Source of the DNA: GAS188 sp044445965
GTDB taxonomy: Bacteria; Pseudomonadota; Alphaproteobacteria; Rhizobiales; Beijerinckiaceae
Assembly: GCA_044445965.1 (NCBI GenBank)
Contig: JBIOEJ010000003.1
Coordinates: 1-64,000 of the forward strand
Reading direction: 5' to 3'
DNA length: 64,000 bases
Shown here: piece by piece, positions 25,871 to 33,840 of the stretch
Layout of the letters: every line of letters starts with the position of its first letter
Numbering within the stretch: position 1 is the stretch's first letter
Made by a program: the position numbers and the translations under genes
Notes under the pieces: generated by a model
Databases searched by the model: none
What the model was told of the DNA's origin: nothing
What the model saw: the letters and a program-made list of their open reading frames with translations, nothing else

Positions 25871-26835
25871 GCCAGCCTCTCCGGGCTCGCGGGCTTGACG
25901 GTGAAGCGCTCAAAGATGCGCTCGCCGAGCCCGATCAGGCCCTGCGGACACACCGCCAGCAAGACCATCACCACGGCCGCGTAGATGACGAGGTAATAGG
26001 CATCGGCGACCCGCAGCCATTCGGGCAGGAGCACTGCGACCGCAGCGCCGAGGAAGGGCCCGAAGAAATAGCCCTGCCCGCCGACGATCACCATCAAGAG
26101 CAGGTTCAAGGAGAGCTGCAGCGCGAAGGCCGGCGGGTCGACGAACTGCACCAGCGGCGCATAGACGACGCCGGCGAGGCCCGCGAGCGCCGAGCCGATG
26201 GCAAAGGCCATCAGCGTGTAGAGCCGCGTGTCGATGCCGAGCGACAGCGCCCGCACCGGGTTCTCGCGCAGCGCCGTGAAGGCCCGCCCCCAGGGCGAGC
26301 GGATCAGCCAGGCCATAGCGGCGGTGACGATGGCGAGCACGCCGAGGCAGAGCTCGTAGAAGGGGATCGGCCGCGACAAATCGAGGCCGAGGAGGTTCGG
26401 GCGCGGCACGCCCGAGATGCCGTAGATGCCCCCCGTCAGCCATTCCTCGTTGCGGAAGACGAGGAAAGCGAGGGTCGAGAAGGCGAGCGTTACGAAGGCG
26501 AGATAGTGATGGCGCACGCGCAGCGCTGGATAGCCGAGCATCCAGCCGATTGCAAAGCAAAGCGCGAGCGCCAGCACGGCGGCGAGGCCGAGCGACCAGC
26601 CATGCGTCGTCAGGATCGCGGCGCTATAGGCGCCGATGCCGACGAAGGCGCCTTGCGCCAGCGACACCTGCCCGGCATAGCCGAGCGTCAGGTTGAGGCC
26701 GAGCACTGCGATTACATACACGGCCCATTGGGACAGGAGATAGACGCCGTAATTCTTGAGCATGAGCGGCGCCGAGGCGAGCGCCAGCGCACCGATGAGC
26801 ACCAGGATGGGGACGACGGCTTTCCTCGCCATCAT
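25867..26835 (-). CDS. LIV-type ABC transporter permease (LivM-like)
   Basis: A 322-residue inner-membrane permease with about 8-10 hydrophobic segments and the family motif LTLGYAGQVSLAQGAFVGIG. The cytoplasmic coupling region SPWGRAFTALRENPVRALSLGID contains the EAA-like loop that contacts the ATPases. Both ends overlap neighbours by 4 bases (ATGA), so it is co-translated with the LivH-like permease before it and the LivG-like ATPase after it. Confidence 0.9.
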   Translation of the reverse strand: MMARKAVVPILVLIGALALASAPLMLKNYGVYLLSQWAVYVIAVLGLNLTLGYAGQVSLAQGAFVGIGAYSAAILTTHGWSLGLAAVLALALCFAIGWMLGYPALRVRHHYLAFVTLAFSTLAFLVFRNEEWLTGGIYGISGVPRPNLLGLDLSRPIPFYELCLGVLAIVTAAMAWLIRSPWGRAFTALRENPVRALSLGIDTRLYTLMAFAIGSALAGLAGVVYAPLVQFVDPPAFALQLSLNLLLMVIVGGQGYFFGPFLGAAVAVLLPEWLRVADAYYLVIYAAVVMVLLAVCPQGLIGLGERIFERFTVKPASPERLA

Positions 26836-27710
26836 ACGCTGCGCTCCTCGGCGCGGCCCAACAGGCCTTGCGGCCTGATCAGGATGACGACGATCAAGAC
26901 GATGAGCGGCAGCGCGCCGCGATATTGCGCCGACACATAGGTGGCGGCGAGGTTCTCGGTGACGCCGAGCAGCAACCCGCCCGCAACGGCGCCGCGCACC
27001 TGGTTGAAGCCCCCGACGATCGCCGCGATGAAGGCGGCGAGGCCGAGGGTGTCGCCGTTCGAGAACTTGGCGAGATAGACGGGCGTGATCAGCAAGGAGG
27101 CGAGCGCCACCATCGCTCCGTTGATCAGGAAGGTCAGGAGGATCATCCGCTCGACCGGCACGCCGAGGATGCGCGCCACCGTCGGGTTCTGCGCCGTCGC
27201 CTGCATGGCGCGGCCGGTGCGCGTGCCATTGAGGAACCCTTGCAGGCCGAAGACCGCGAGGATCGCGATGGCGAGCGTCGCGATGTCCTGTAGCGATACA
27301 GTGACCGGGCCGAGATGCAGATCAAGGGCCGGCACCAGCGCCGGGAAAGGCTGCGCCTCGGCGCTGTAGAAGGACTTGACGCTCTCCTTCAGAAAGATCG
27401 ACAGCGCCATGGTGGCGATGGCGAGCGGCAGCACGCCATGGCGGATCATCGGGTCGATGAGCACCTTCTTGAAGAGCAAGCCGAGCACCAGCGCCGAGAC
27501 GGCCACGCCGACCAGGGCGGCGACCCAGAAGGGCAGATGCAGAAGGCCGATCGCCGCCAGCACGAAGAAGGCCGGCAGCATGACGAACTCGCCTTGGGCG
27601 AAATTGATCGTCTGCGAGGTCTGCCACAACAATGTGAAGCCGATGGCGATCAGCGCGTAGATCGCACCGGTGGCGAGGCCGCCGATCAGGATCTGGATGA
27701 GTTGCGTCAC
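26832..27710 (-). CDS. LIV-type ABC transporter permease (LivH-like)
   Basis: A 292-residue inner-membrane permease. It opens with the LivH hallmark LIQILIGGLATGAIYALIAIG and FAQGEFVMLPAFF, and carries the coupling loop GRAMQATAQNPTVARILGV. It forms the membrane channel with the LivM-like subunit. A 152-base gap containing a small palindrome separates it from the binding-protein gene upstream. Confidence 0.9.
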   Translation of the reverse strand: MTQLIQILIGGLATGAIYALIAIGFTLLWQTSQTINFAQGEFVMLPAFFVLAAIGLLHLPFWVAALVGVAVSALVLGLLFKKVLIDPMIRHGVLPLAIATMALSIFLKESVKSFYSAEAQPFPALVPALDLHLGPVTVSLQDIATLAIAILAVFGLQGFLNGTRTGRAMQATAQNPTVARILGVPVERMILLTFLINGAMVALASLLITPVYLAKFSNGDTLGLAAFIAAIVGGFNQVRGAVAGGLLLGVTENLAATYVSAQYRGALPLIVLIVVILIRPQGLLGRAEERSV

Positions 27711-27802
27711 GGCGCGCCCTTCCGGCTCATGACCCCGCAGCCGCCAAGGGCCTCGTCAGCGCGGTCTTTGACAGTGACTCGCAGCAAATCCCGATGCGTC
27801 AT

Positions 27803-27838
27803 GGTCATCCTCGGAGCAAGTCCGAGGACGGCCAAGAC
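27803..27838. repeat. Small palindrome inside the LIV operon
   Basis: A hairpin with CCTCGGA (27809-27815), loop GCAAG and TCCGAGG (27821-27827). The right part, CAAGTCCGAGGACGGCCA, recurs at 22073-22103. Lying between the binding-protein gene and the permease gene, it may protect the upstream message or reduce read-through, giving the excess of binding protein usual for ABC importers; that role is inference. Confidence 0.65.
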
Positions 27839-27862
27839 GCGGGCGGCCAAGACGAGGACGCA

Positions 27863-29002
27863 TCACTTCCCGAGCTTCGGCAGGACCTTTATGATCTTCT
27901 GCTTGCCGCCCTGGACCTCGGCGAGGAAGCTCTGGCGGTCGACATCGCCGTTCTTGTCCCAAGTCGCTTCCATTAGGATGCCGGGCTCTTTCTCGGGCGT
28001 GATCGTCAAGCCGTGCAAGGTATCGGCGAGATGCTCGCGGTCGAGCTTGCCCATCTTCTCGGTCGCAGCCTTGATCATGTAGATCGCGATATAGCCCTTG
28101 ATGCCGTTATGGTCGGGCACATAATGGAAGCGGGCATCGAAGCGCTTGCGGAATTCCTGCACCGCCGGGACCGGCGCATCCGTGGTGAGGCCGATATGGC
28201 CGCGCACCCCGTCGGCGGCCGAGCCTGCGAGGTCGATCACCTTCTGGCCGAGCAAGGTCGTCTCGCCAATCAGCGGCTTGCCGAGCGCCTGCTTCTGCGC
28301 CTCCTTGAGGAAACGCGCACTTTCATCCTCGTTGAGGTAGACGAAGACCGCGTCGGGATTGGCGGCCTTGATCTTGGCGACGTCGGAGGAGAAATCCGCC
28401 TGCCCCTGCTCGGAGGAGATGTCGGCGACGATCTTCGCGCCCAGTTCGCCGAGCGACTTGGTGATCTCGTCGCGCCCGCCCTTGCCGAAATCGTTGTTGA
28501 CCCATTCGAGCGCGACCGTTTGCGCCTTGACTTCGTCATGGAGGTAGCGCGCCACCTTTGGCATGCTCGATTGCTGGCCGAAGGAGGTGCGGAAGATATA
28601 GGGATTGCCGAATTTCGTGAGCTCAGCCGCCTCCCCGCCCATGATGTCGGTGATCTGCGCCTGCTGGAACAAGGGCGCGACCGCCTTGACGGAGCCCGAA
28701 TAGCCGGGACCGAGGATGGCATAGGGCTCGCTGTCGATTGCCTTCTGCACCAGGCCGCGCGCGACGCCCGCATTCGACTGCGTGTCGTAATGGGTGATCT
28801 CGATCTTGCGGCCGAGAATGCCGCCCTTGGCGTTGACCTCGTCGACCGCGAGGTCGGCGCCGTTCTTGAAATTAGTGCCGACCGTGGCTCCGCCGCCCGA
28901 GAGCTCGGCGACGTCGACGATCTTGACGGTGTCCTGCGCCGAGGCCGGGGCGCCCGAAAGCCAAAGGAGCGCGAGCGTGCCGGCGCTGATCAGTTGCTTC
29001 AT
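27863..29002 (-). CDS. LIV-type ABC transporter substrate-binding protein
   Basis: A 379-residue periplasmic binding protein with a clear Sec signal peptide (MKQLISAGTLALLWLSGAPA, cleaved after SAQ). The mature start VKIVDVAELSGGGATVGTNF and the segments ILGPGYSGSVKAVAPLFQQA and NDFGKGGRDEITKSLGELGA are typical of the Leu/Ile/Val-binding protein fold. Expected ligand classes are branched amino acids or aromatic/hydroaromatic acids; the flanking shikimate dehydrogenase gene favours a shikimate-type compound (inference). It is 75 bases downstream of that gene on the same strand. Confidence 0.9.
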   Translation of the reverse strand: MKQLISAGTLALLWLSGAPASAQDTVKIVDVAELSGGGATVGTNFKNGADLAVDEVNAKGGILGRKIEITHYDTQSNAGVARGLVQKAIDSEPYAILGPGYSGSVKAVAPLFQQAQITDIMGGEAAELTKFGNPYIFRTSFGQQSSMPKVARYLHDEVKAQTVALEWVNNDFGKGGRDEITKSLGELGAKIVADISSEQGQADFSSDVAKIKAANPDAVFVYLNEDESARFLKEAQKQALGKPLIGETTLLGQKVIDLAGSAADGVRGHIGLTTDAPVPAVQEFRKRFDARFHYVPDHNGIKGYIAIYMIKAATEKMGKLDREHLADTLHGLTITPEKEPGILMEATWDKNGDVDRQSFLAEVQGGKQKIIKVLPKLGK

Positions 29003-29077
29003 CTCTTTTCCTCCCTGACAAACTTAAAGCTGTGTTGGCCTATGGTTACGTCCTCGCAGCGCCCGCTGTCGAGCATG

Positions 29078-29995
29078 TCAGCCCTTATCTTGCGCGCGCC
29101 GCCGCATGACCGCGTCGAAGGCCGCGCCCATCAGTTTGGTGTCGGGTTCGATGTCTGTGAACAGTTTGAAACTGTCATGGGCCTGATGGATGCAGAGCTC
29201 ACGTCCGGTGATCAGCTTCGCGCCGCGCTGGCGCGCGGCCAGCAACAAAGGCGTCCATAAGGGCCAATAGACGGCATCGGCGACCCATAGCCCGGAGTGA
29301 AGAAGCTCGGCCGGAACCGGGCTCGAGCGATCTGGCAGCATGCCGGCAGGTGTTGCGTTCACCAGGCCGGTTGCTCCCGCGAGCGCCTCGCCTGGTCCTG
29401 CGGCGGTCTGAGAGCGCACCCGCCCGTCCAGGGCCTTCGCCAGGGCTTGCGCCTTGACGTGGTCGCGATCGACGATGCGCAATTCGTCGGCGCCGAGCTC
29501 GGCGAGCGCGAAGGCGATGGCACGGCCGACGCCGCCCGCGCCGATCAACGCCACGCTGCCCGGCGCCGCCTTGCCGAAGACCGCCCGGAAGGCCGTGGCG
29601 AAGCCCGAGGCGTCGGTATTATGTCCGATGAGCGCCACGCCCTTGTTGACGACCGTGTTGACGGCACCGATGGCTCGCGCCTCGGGAGAAAGCGCGTCGA
29701 TAAGGTCCACGATCATTTCCTTGTAGGGGAAGGTCACGTTGACTCCGGCGAAGCCTTTCTGGCGAAGGCCTGCCAGGACGATGTCCAGCGTCTCGCGTGA
29801 GGCGCCGGCAATCTCGATGAGCCGGTATTGCAGCGCGAAGCCCGCTCCCTGCGCCGCGGCCTCATGCATCGCGGGCGATGCCGAATGGGAAATGGGCGCG
29901 CCGACGAGGCCGGTGAGCACCGGCGAGCATGCCGCGCCTGCTGCTGCCACAGGCATACACGGTGCGGCGTCGCGCTTGGCCGCTCCACCCCTCAT
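29078..29995 (-). CDS. Shikimate/quinate dehydrogenase
   Basis: A 305-residue AroE-family enzyme that interconverts shikimate (or quinate) and the 3-dehydro compound with NAD(P). The substrate site is seen as PISHSASPAMHE, VNVTFPYKE (Lys92) and GHNTDASGF (Asp128); the cofactor loop is ALIGAGGVGRAIAFAL. Its placement with a 3-dehydroshikimate dehydratase, a GntR regulator and an importer indicates a catabolic rather than biosynthetic role. ATG at 29995 has no good ribosome site but overlaps the stop of a 7-codon frame with a GGGAGA site; an internal Met at residue 14 is an alternative start. Confidence 0.87.
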   Translation of the reverse strand: MRGGAAKRDAAPCMPVAAAGAACSPVLTGLVGAPISHSASPAMHEAAAQGAGFALQYRLIEIAGASRETLDIVLAGLRQKGFAGVNVTFPYKEMIVDLIDALSPEARAIGAVNTVVNKGVALIGHNTDASGFATAFRAVFGKAAPGSVALIGAGGVGRAIAFALAELGADELRIVDRDHVKAQALAKALDGRVRSQTAAGPGEALAGATGLVNATPAGMLPDRSSPVPAELLHSGLWVADAVYWPLWTPLLLAARQRGAKLITGRELCIHQAHDSFKLFTDIEPDTKLMGAAFDAVMRRRAQDKG

Positions 29996-30026
29996 TTCGG
30001 CAACCGACGTTTCATCGGTCTCCCTT

Positions 30027-30040
30027 TGAATTGTAATTCA
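30027..30040. promoter_or_regulatory. Palindrome upstream of the shikimate dehydrogenase gene, candidate GntR operator
   Basis: TGAATTGTAATTCA is a two-sided palindrome with 6-base arms, in a locally AT-rich stretch. On the minus strand it lies just after a plausible promoter (TTGTCC at 30073-30068, 16-base spacer, TAATCA at 30051-30046). Position and symmetry fit an operator for the GntR-family gene next door, but binding is not shown. Confidence 0.4.
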
Positions 30041-30173
30041 ACCAATGATTAGCAAAATCACCTATCAGGACAAAATCCTTTGATCAAGGGGCAATCTTTG
30101 TGGCGTCGGGGCGCCGGCGGTTATGGGTCAGCGCCAACGACTGCCGGCAAGAAACGGTCGTGACATGGCTTGG

Positions 30174-30911
30174 CTATCGACCGCGCCCCGCCCGCGCCTT
30201 CTTTGTCGGGGTACGATCGACCAGATCCGCTTCGGCATAAAGTCCCGCGCCCTTGCCGATATGGGCGGATAGCAGCTTAACGAGGCGATCGGCGTCGCGC
30301 GCCAGGGCCGCGTCGAGGATTTCCTTATGCTCGCGCTTCGACTGCTCTCTGGGGAAATCCGTGACCCTGAAGGCCAGCATGCGATAGCGCAGGCTCTGAT
30401 CGTACATGACGCCGTGAAACACCAGGAGCCATTTGGAGCCGCAATTGGCGATCAGCGCATTGTGGAATTCGCGGTTATAGGTTTCGAGGAGCCCGGCATA
30501 GCGCTTTGGATCGGATGCGAGCAGGTTCTCGATCTTGGAGAGCTTATGATAGGCGCCGACGATCCGCGATTCCCAGTCGAGATCGGCGCGCTCGATCGAC
30601 CGCCGCGCTGCGTGGCACTCGAGAAGGGCGCGCATCTCGGTGATATCCTGGAGATCGGCGAGCGAGGCGCCGACGACCGTGAAGCCGCGCTGTCCCTGAT
30701 TGGCGACGAGGCCTTCCGATACGAGGCGAGAGAGCGCCTCGCGCAAGGTGTTGACGCTCGCAGCATAGCGCTGGCGCAGACGATCGAGCTTCAGCCGGTC
30801 GTCGGGACGCCATTCCCCGACGAGGATATCGGTGCGCAAGCGCGTATAGACGGCTTCCGTGACCGTCGAAGGCTGAACGTCCAACTCGCCAGTATCGACC
30901 GGCCGGTCCAT
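30174..30911 (-). CDS. GntR-family transcriptional regulator (FCD/FadR subfamily)
   Basis: A 245-residue one-component regulator. The winged helix-turn-helix is at the N-terminus (AVYTRLRTDILVGEWRPDDR then YAASVNTLREALSRLVSEGL). The C-terminal all-helical FCD effector domain follows, with conserved LECHAARRSIERADLD, YNREFHNALIANCGS and the metal-ligand His near REHKEILDAA. It is divergent from the 3-dehydroshikimate dehydratase gene and upstream of the shikimate dehydrogenase/importer operon, so it most likely controls both, with a pathway intermediate as ligand. This role is inferred from position. Confidence 0.87.
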   Translation of the reverse strand: MDRPVDTGELDVQPSTVTEAVYTRLRTDILVGEWRPDDRLKLDRLRQRYAASVNTLREALSRLVSEGLVANQGQRGFTVVGASLADLQDITEMRALLECHAARRSIERADLDWESRIVGAYHKLSKIENLLASDPKRYAGLLETYNREFHNALIANCGSKWLLVFHGVMYDQSLRYRMLAFRVTDFPREQSKREHKEILDAALARDADRLVKLLSAHIGKGAGLYAEADLVDRTPTKKARAGRGR

Positions 30912-30963
30912 CCTGAAGCTCCCAGGCTGACGACATCAACGGTCATCCACCGCGACGCGTTTT

Positions 30964-30993
30964 CGTCATGCCGCGCCAGGCCCGGCTATGACG
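30964..30993. repeat. Imperfect REP-like palindrome
   Basis: CGTCAT at 30964-30969 and ATGACG at 30988-30993 bound a GC-rich imperfect hairpin. The ends match the palindrome at 5440-5488, so it is probably a degenerate member of the same family. It lies just upstream of the GntR gene start. Confidence 0.5.
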
Positions 30994-31078
30994 GTAAGGG
31001 CCTGCGACAGCCGCCATCATAGACCGGACGAAGCGGGTGCGGTAGTTTGTCGGCACGCTTTTTCACCATATGCGCGGC

Positions 31079-31089
31079 GTATCCAATAC
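31079..31089. promoter_or_regulatory. GTAT-N3-ATAC palindrome in the divergent control region
   Basis: GTATCCAATAC is symmetric with 4-base arms and lies 12 bases upstream of the likely -35 box of the dehydratase gene, in the only intergenic space between the GntR gene and its divergent neighbour. GntR/FCD regulators often bind GTAT/ATAC-type half sites, so it is a candidate operator. Confidence 0.35.
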
Positions 31090-31100
31090 AACATGATTGA

Positions 31101-31128
31101 TTGACGATTCCGGATAATCTCCTATGAT
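31101..31128 (+). promoter_or_regulatory. Putative sigma-70 promoter of the 3-dehydroshikimate dehydratase gene
   Basis: TTGACG (31101-31106), 16-base spacer and TATGAT (31123-31128) form a good match to the vegetative consensus. A start near 31135 would leave only a very short leader, since the CGGAGG ribosome site is at 31135-31140 and the ATG at 31146. The short leader lowers confidence. Confidence 0.45.
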
Positions 31129-31145
31129 ATTGATCGGAGGTTCCC

Positions 31146-33104
31146 ATGCGCCGTTCGATCGCCACCGTATCCTTGAGCGGCACGCTTTCCGAGAAGCTCG
31201 AGGCGGCGGCCGCGGCGCGCTTCGACGCGGTGGAGATTTTCGAGAACGATCTGCTGTTTTTCGACGGCCAGCCTAAGGCGGTGCGTCAATTCGCGGCCGA
31301 TCTCGGGCTGGAGATCTGCCTGTTTCAACCCTTCCGTGATTTCGAGGGCGTGCCGGACGATGTCTTTGTCCGCAATCTCGAACGGGCCGAGCGCAAATTC
31401 GATCTCATGCAAGAACTCGGGGCACCGCTCCTGCTCGTCTGCTCCAATGTGGCGCAGAGCACCATTGACGACGACGCGCGGGCGACGGCGCAACTTCATG
31501 CGCTCGCCGAACGCGCCGCCAAGAGGAGGCTGCGGGTGGGCTACGAGGCCTTGGCCTGGGGTGCCAGGGTCAATCGCTACGCGCATGCCTGGCGGCTGGT
31601 GGAGAAGGCCGCGCATCCGCATCTTGGCCTCATCCTCGACAGCTTCCATACGCTCGCGATCAAGGACGATCTTGCGCCGCTCGCCGCCATACCGGGCGAC
31701 CGCATCTTCTTCGTGCAGCTCGCGGACGCCCCGCTCATCTCCCTGGATGTCTTGTCATGGAGCCGGCATTTCCGCTGCTTTCCGGGGCAAGGCGATCTCG
31801 ACATACCCGGATTCCTGAGCGCCGTGCTCGAAGCGGGCTATGCGGGCCCGATCTCGCTCGAGATATTCAACGATGATTTTCGCGCGGCGCCCACGCGGCG
31901 GACGGCTGCCGACGGCATGCGTTCGCTGCTGTTCGTCGAGGAGCGCACGCGCGGGAGATTGGATGCCCAAGCCCATGCGGATGCCGCCAAGACAATGGCG
32001 CCCGGCGGGCGGAAGAGGCGGGTCGAACTCTTCGATCCGCCCCCGCCTCCGATGTTTCGCGGGGTTTCCTTCATCGAATTCGCCGTCGACAGCAATTCTC
32101 AGACCGCGCTCGACGAGCTCTTGGTGAAGCTCGGCTTTCGCCATGCGGGCCGACACCGCAGCAAGGATGTCGTGCTCTACCGGCAAGGCGGTATCAATCT
32201 CGTGGCGAATGCCGAAAAGGATTCCTTCGCGCATTCCTATTTCCTCATGCATGGGCCATCGATCTGCGCCGTCGCGCTCGGTGCCGAGGATGAAATCCAG
32301 GCGCTGAGCCGAGCCGAAGCCTTCGGCGCCAAACGTTTCGATGGCCGCATCGGGCCGAACGAGCTGCACATTCCGGCCATCCGCTCCCCCGATGCCGGCC
32401 TTTTCTATTTCGTCGCCGAAAAGGGAGAACCGGCGCATGGGCTCGACGCGGATTTCATCATCGAGCCCCATCATGACGACCAAATGCCGCAGGCAGGGCT
32501 CCACAGGATCGATCATATCGCTCAGGCCCTCCCGGAAGGCCAGCTCGATTCCTGGATCCTGTTCTTTCGGGCCGTGCTCGGCCTCGAGCCGGAAGGGGTC
32601 TTCGAGCTGCCTGACCCTTACGGCCTCGTCCATAGCCGGGCCGTGGCGAGCGCCAATCGCACCCTGCGCTTCGCGCTGAACGTCTCGCAAAGCCGCAACA
32701 CCGCGACCGCGCGATCCGTCTCGACGATGGCCGGCGCCGGCGTCCATCACGTCGCAATCGAGAGCTCGGATATCTTCGCGACGGCTGCGACGCTGCGGGC
32801 CAACCGCGTGGCGCTCTTGCCGATCCCGGCAAATTACTATGACGACCTCGCGGCGCGTCTCGCCCTGCCGGGCGATCTCGTCGACAAGTTGCGACTCGAC
32901 GGCGTTCTTTATGACCGGATCGGCGAGGGGGAGTTCTTCCAGCTCTACACGGAACCCTTCGAGGAACGCTTCTATTTCGAGATCGTGCAACGCCGCCGCG
33001 GCTACGATCTCTACGGGGCGCCCAACGCGCCAGTGCGCATGGCTGCGCTCGCGCAACTGAGCCAAAGGAAGCAAATGCGGCTATCGGCGAACTGGTCGCT
33101 ATGA
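31146..33104 (+). CDS. quiC: 3-dehydroshikimate dehydratase, QuiC-type fusion (TIM barrel plus HPPD-like domain)
   Basis: A 652-residue fusion. Residues 1 to about 290 are a xylose-isomerase-like TIM barrel (AVEIFENDLLFFDG, LLLVCSNVAQ, VGYEALAWGARVN, LGLILDSFHTLA, ISLEIFNDDFR) with the metal-binding Glu/Asp/His/Glu set of sugar-phosphate epimerase-type enzymes. The remainder is two VOC modules resembling 4-hydroxyphenylpyruvate dioxygenase (IEFAVDSNSQ, HRIDHIAQALPEGQLDSWI, AGVHHVAIESSDIF). Known fused proteins of this architecture, such as Pseudomonas QuiC1, dehydrate 3-dehydroshikimate to protocatechuate. CGGAGG precedes the ATG. The divergent GntR gene and the linked shikimate dehydrogenase and importer agree with this role. 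Protocatechuate ring-cleavage genes are not in the window. Confidence 0.87.
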   Translation: MRRSIATVSLSGTLSEKLEAAAAARFDAVEIFENDLLFFDGQPKAVRQFAADLGLEICLFQPFRDFEGVPDDVFVRNLERAERKFDLMQELGAPLLLVCSNVAQSTIDDDARATAQLHALAERAAKRRLRVGYEALAWGARVNRYAHAWRLVEKAAHPHLGLILDSFHTLAIKDDLAPLAAIPGDRIFFVQLADAPLISLDVLSWSRHFRCFPGQGDLDIPGFLSAVLEAGYAGPISLEIFNDDFRAAPTRRTAADGMRSLLFVEERTRGRLDAQAHADAAKTMAPGGRKRRVELFDPPPPPMFRGVSFIEFAVDSNSQTALDELLVKLGFRHAGRHRSKDVVLYRQGGINLVANAEKDSFAHSYFLMHGPSICAVALGAEDEIQALSRAEAFGAKRFDGRIGPNELHIPAIRSPDAGLFYFVAEKGEPAHGLDADFIIEPHHDDQMPQAGLHRIDHIAQALPEGQLDSWILFFRAVLGLEPEGVFELPDPYGLVHSRAVASANRTLRFALNVSQSRNTATARSVSTMAGAGVHHVAIESSDIFATAATLRANRVALLPIPANYYDDLAARLALPGDLVDKLRLDGVLYDRIGEGEFFQLYTEPFEERFYFEIVQRRRGYDLYGAPNAPVRMAALAQLSQRKQMRLSANWSL

Positions 33105-33656
33105 GCGTTGATGTCTCGAGCCCCCATCGAGATTGGTGCGGAATACGATGTCCCAAAAGGGCGTCGTGACGCCGAAATTACCGGGCGCCTTGGCGAAGTG
33201 ATGCCGGGCATGGCGATGCTTCAGCCCATACAGGAACGAGCCCGGCAGCACGCGCCAGTGATGCGTGACGTGATGCACACCCACATAGCATAGATAGCCG
33301 AACATCATTCCGGCGGTCAGCACGCTCGCGGATGTGAACCCGAGCGCCCACCATGCGGGCAGGAGCGCACCGACCAGGAACAGCAGCGAACTCAACCAGC
33401 TCGGCGTGCCCACGAGAGCGGACGGGTCGGCATGGTGGGCTTCGTGCATGTCATGCAAGATCGGCACTTTGTGCAGGACGTGACGGTGCAGGAGATATTC
33501 GAACAAGGTCCAGATCGCGAAGCCCGCCAAGGCGAGGCCCATGAACGCCCAATAGCGCCACGCCCCGGCTTCGACGAGCTGGAAAGCCAATAGCCCGAGG
33601 ATCAACAGCGGATACACGACGAAATCCGCGTAATAGCCAGCCTTGCTCAATTGCAT
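33099..33656 (-). CDS. Sterol desaturase/fatty acid hydroxylase-family membrane protein
   Basis: A 185-residue membrane protein with about four hydrophobic segments and the histidine clusters of di-iron membrane hydroxylases: HRHVLH, HDMHEAHHA, HHVTHH and HRHARHH. The family hydroxylates or desaturates lipids such as carotenoids, fatty acids or sterols at the inner membrane. Its last 6 bases overlap the end of the convergent dehydratase gene. It is short compared with sterol desaturases but normal for beta-carotene hydroxylase-like members. The lipid substrate is unknown. Confidence 0.82.
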   Translation of the reverse strand: MQLSKAGYYADFVVYPLLILGLLAFQLVEAGAWRYWAFMGLALAGFAIWTLFEYLLHRHVLHKVPILHDMHEAHHADPSALVGTPSWLSSLLFLVGALLPAWWALGFTSASVLTAGMMFGYLCYVGVHHVTHHWRVLPGSFLYGLKHRHARHHFAKAPGNFGVTTPFWDIVFRTNLDGGSRHQRS

Positions 33657-33840
33657 GGACCCCTCCGCGGAGTGGATGAGCCTTCTACGCGCCGGTGCAG
33701 CTTGTGCCTGCCAAGATCAGCCCGGCGACGCATAGAAAGTTCGGCAAACTGGGCAAGATTACGTCTAAAGCCTTTCTTGGCCAATGGAATCGGATGAGGA
33801 CCTGGCTCGAAGCCCCCATCCTGGCGATCGGAGACGATGC

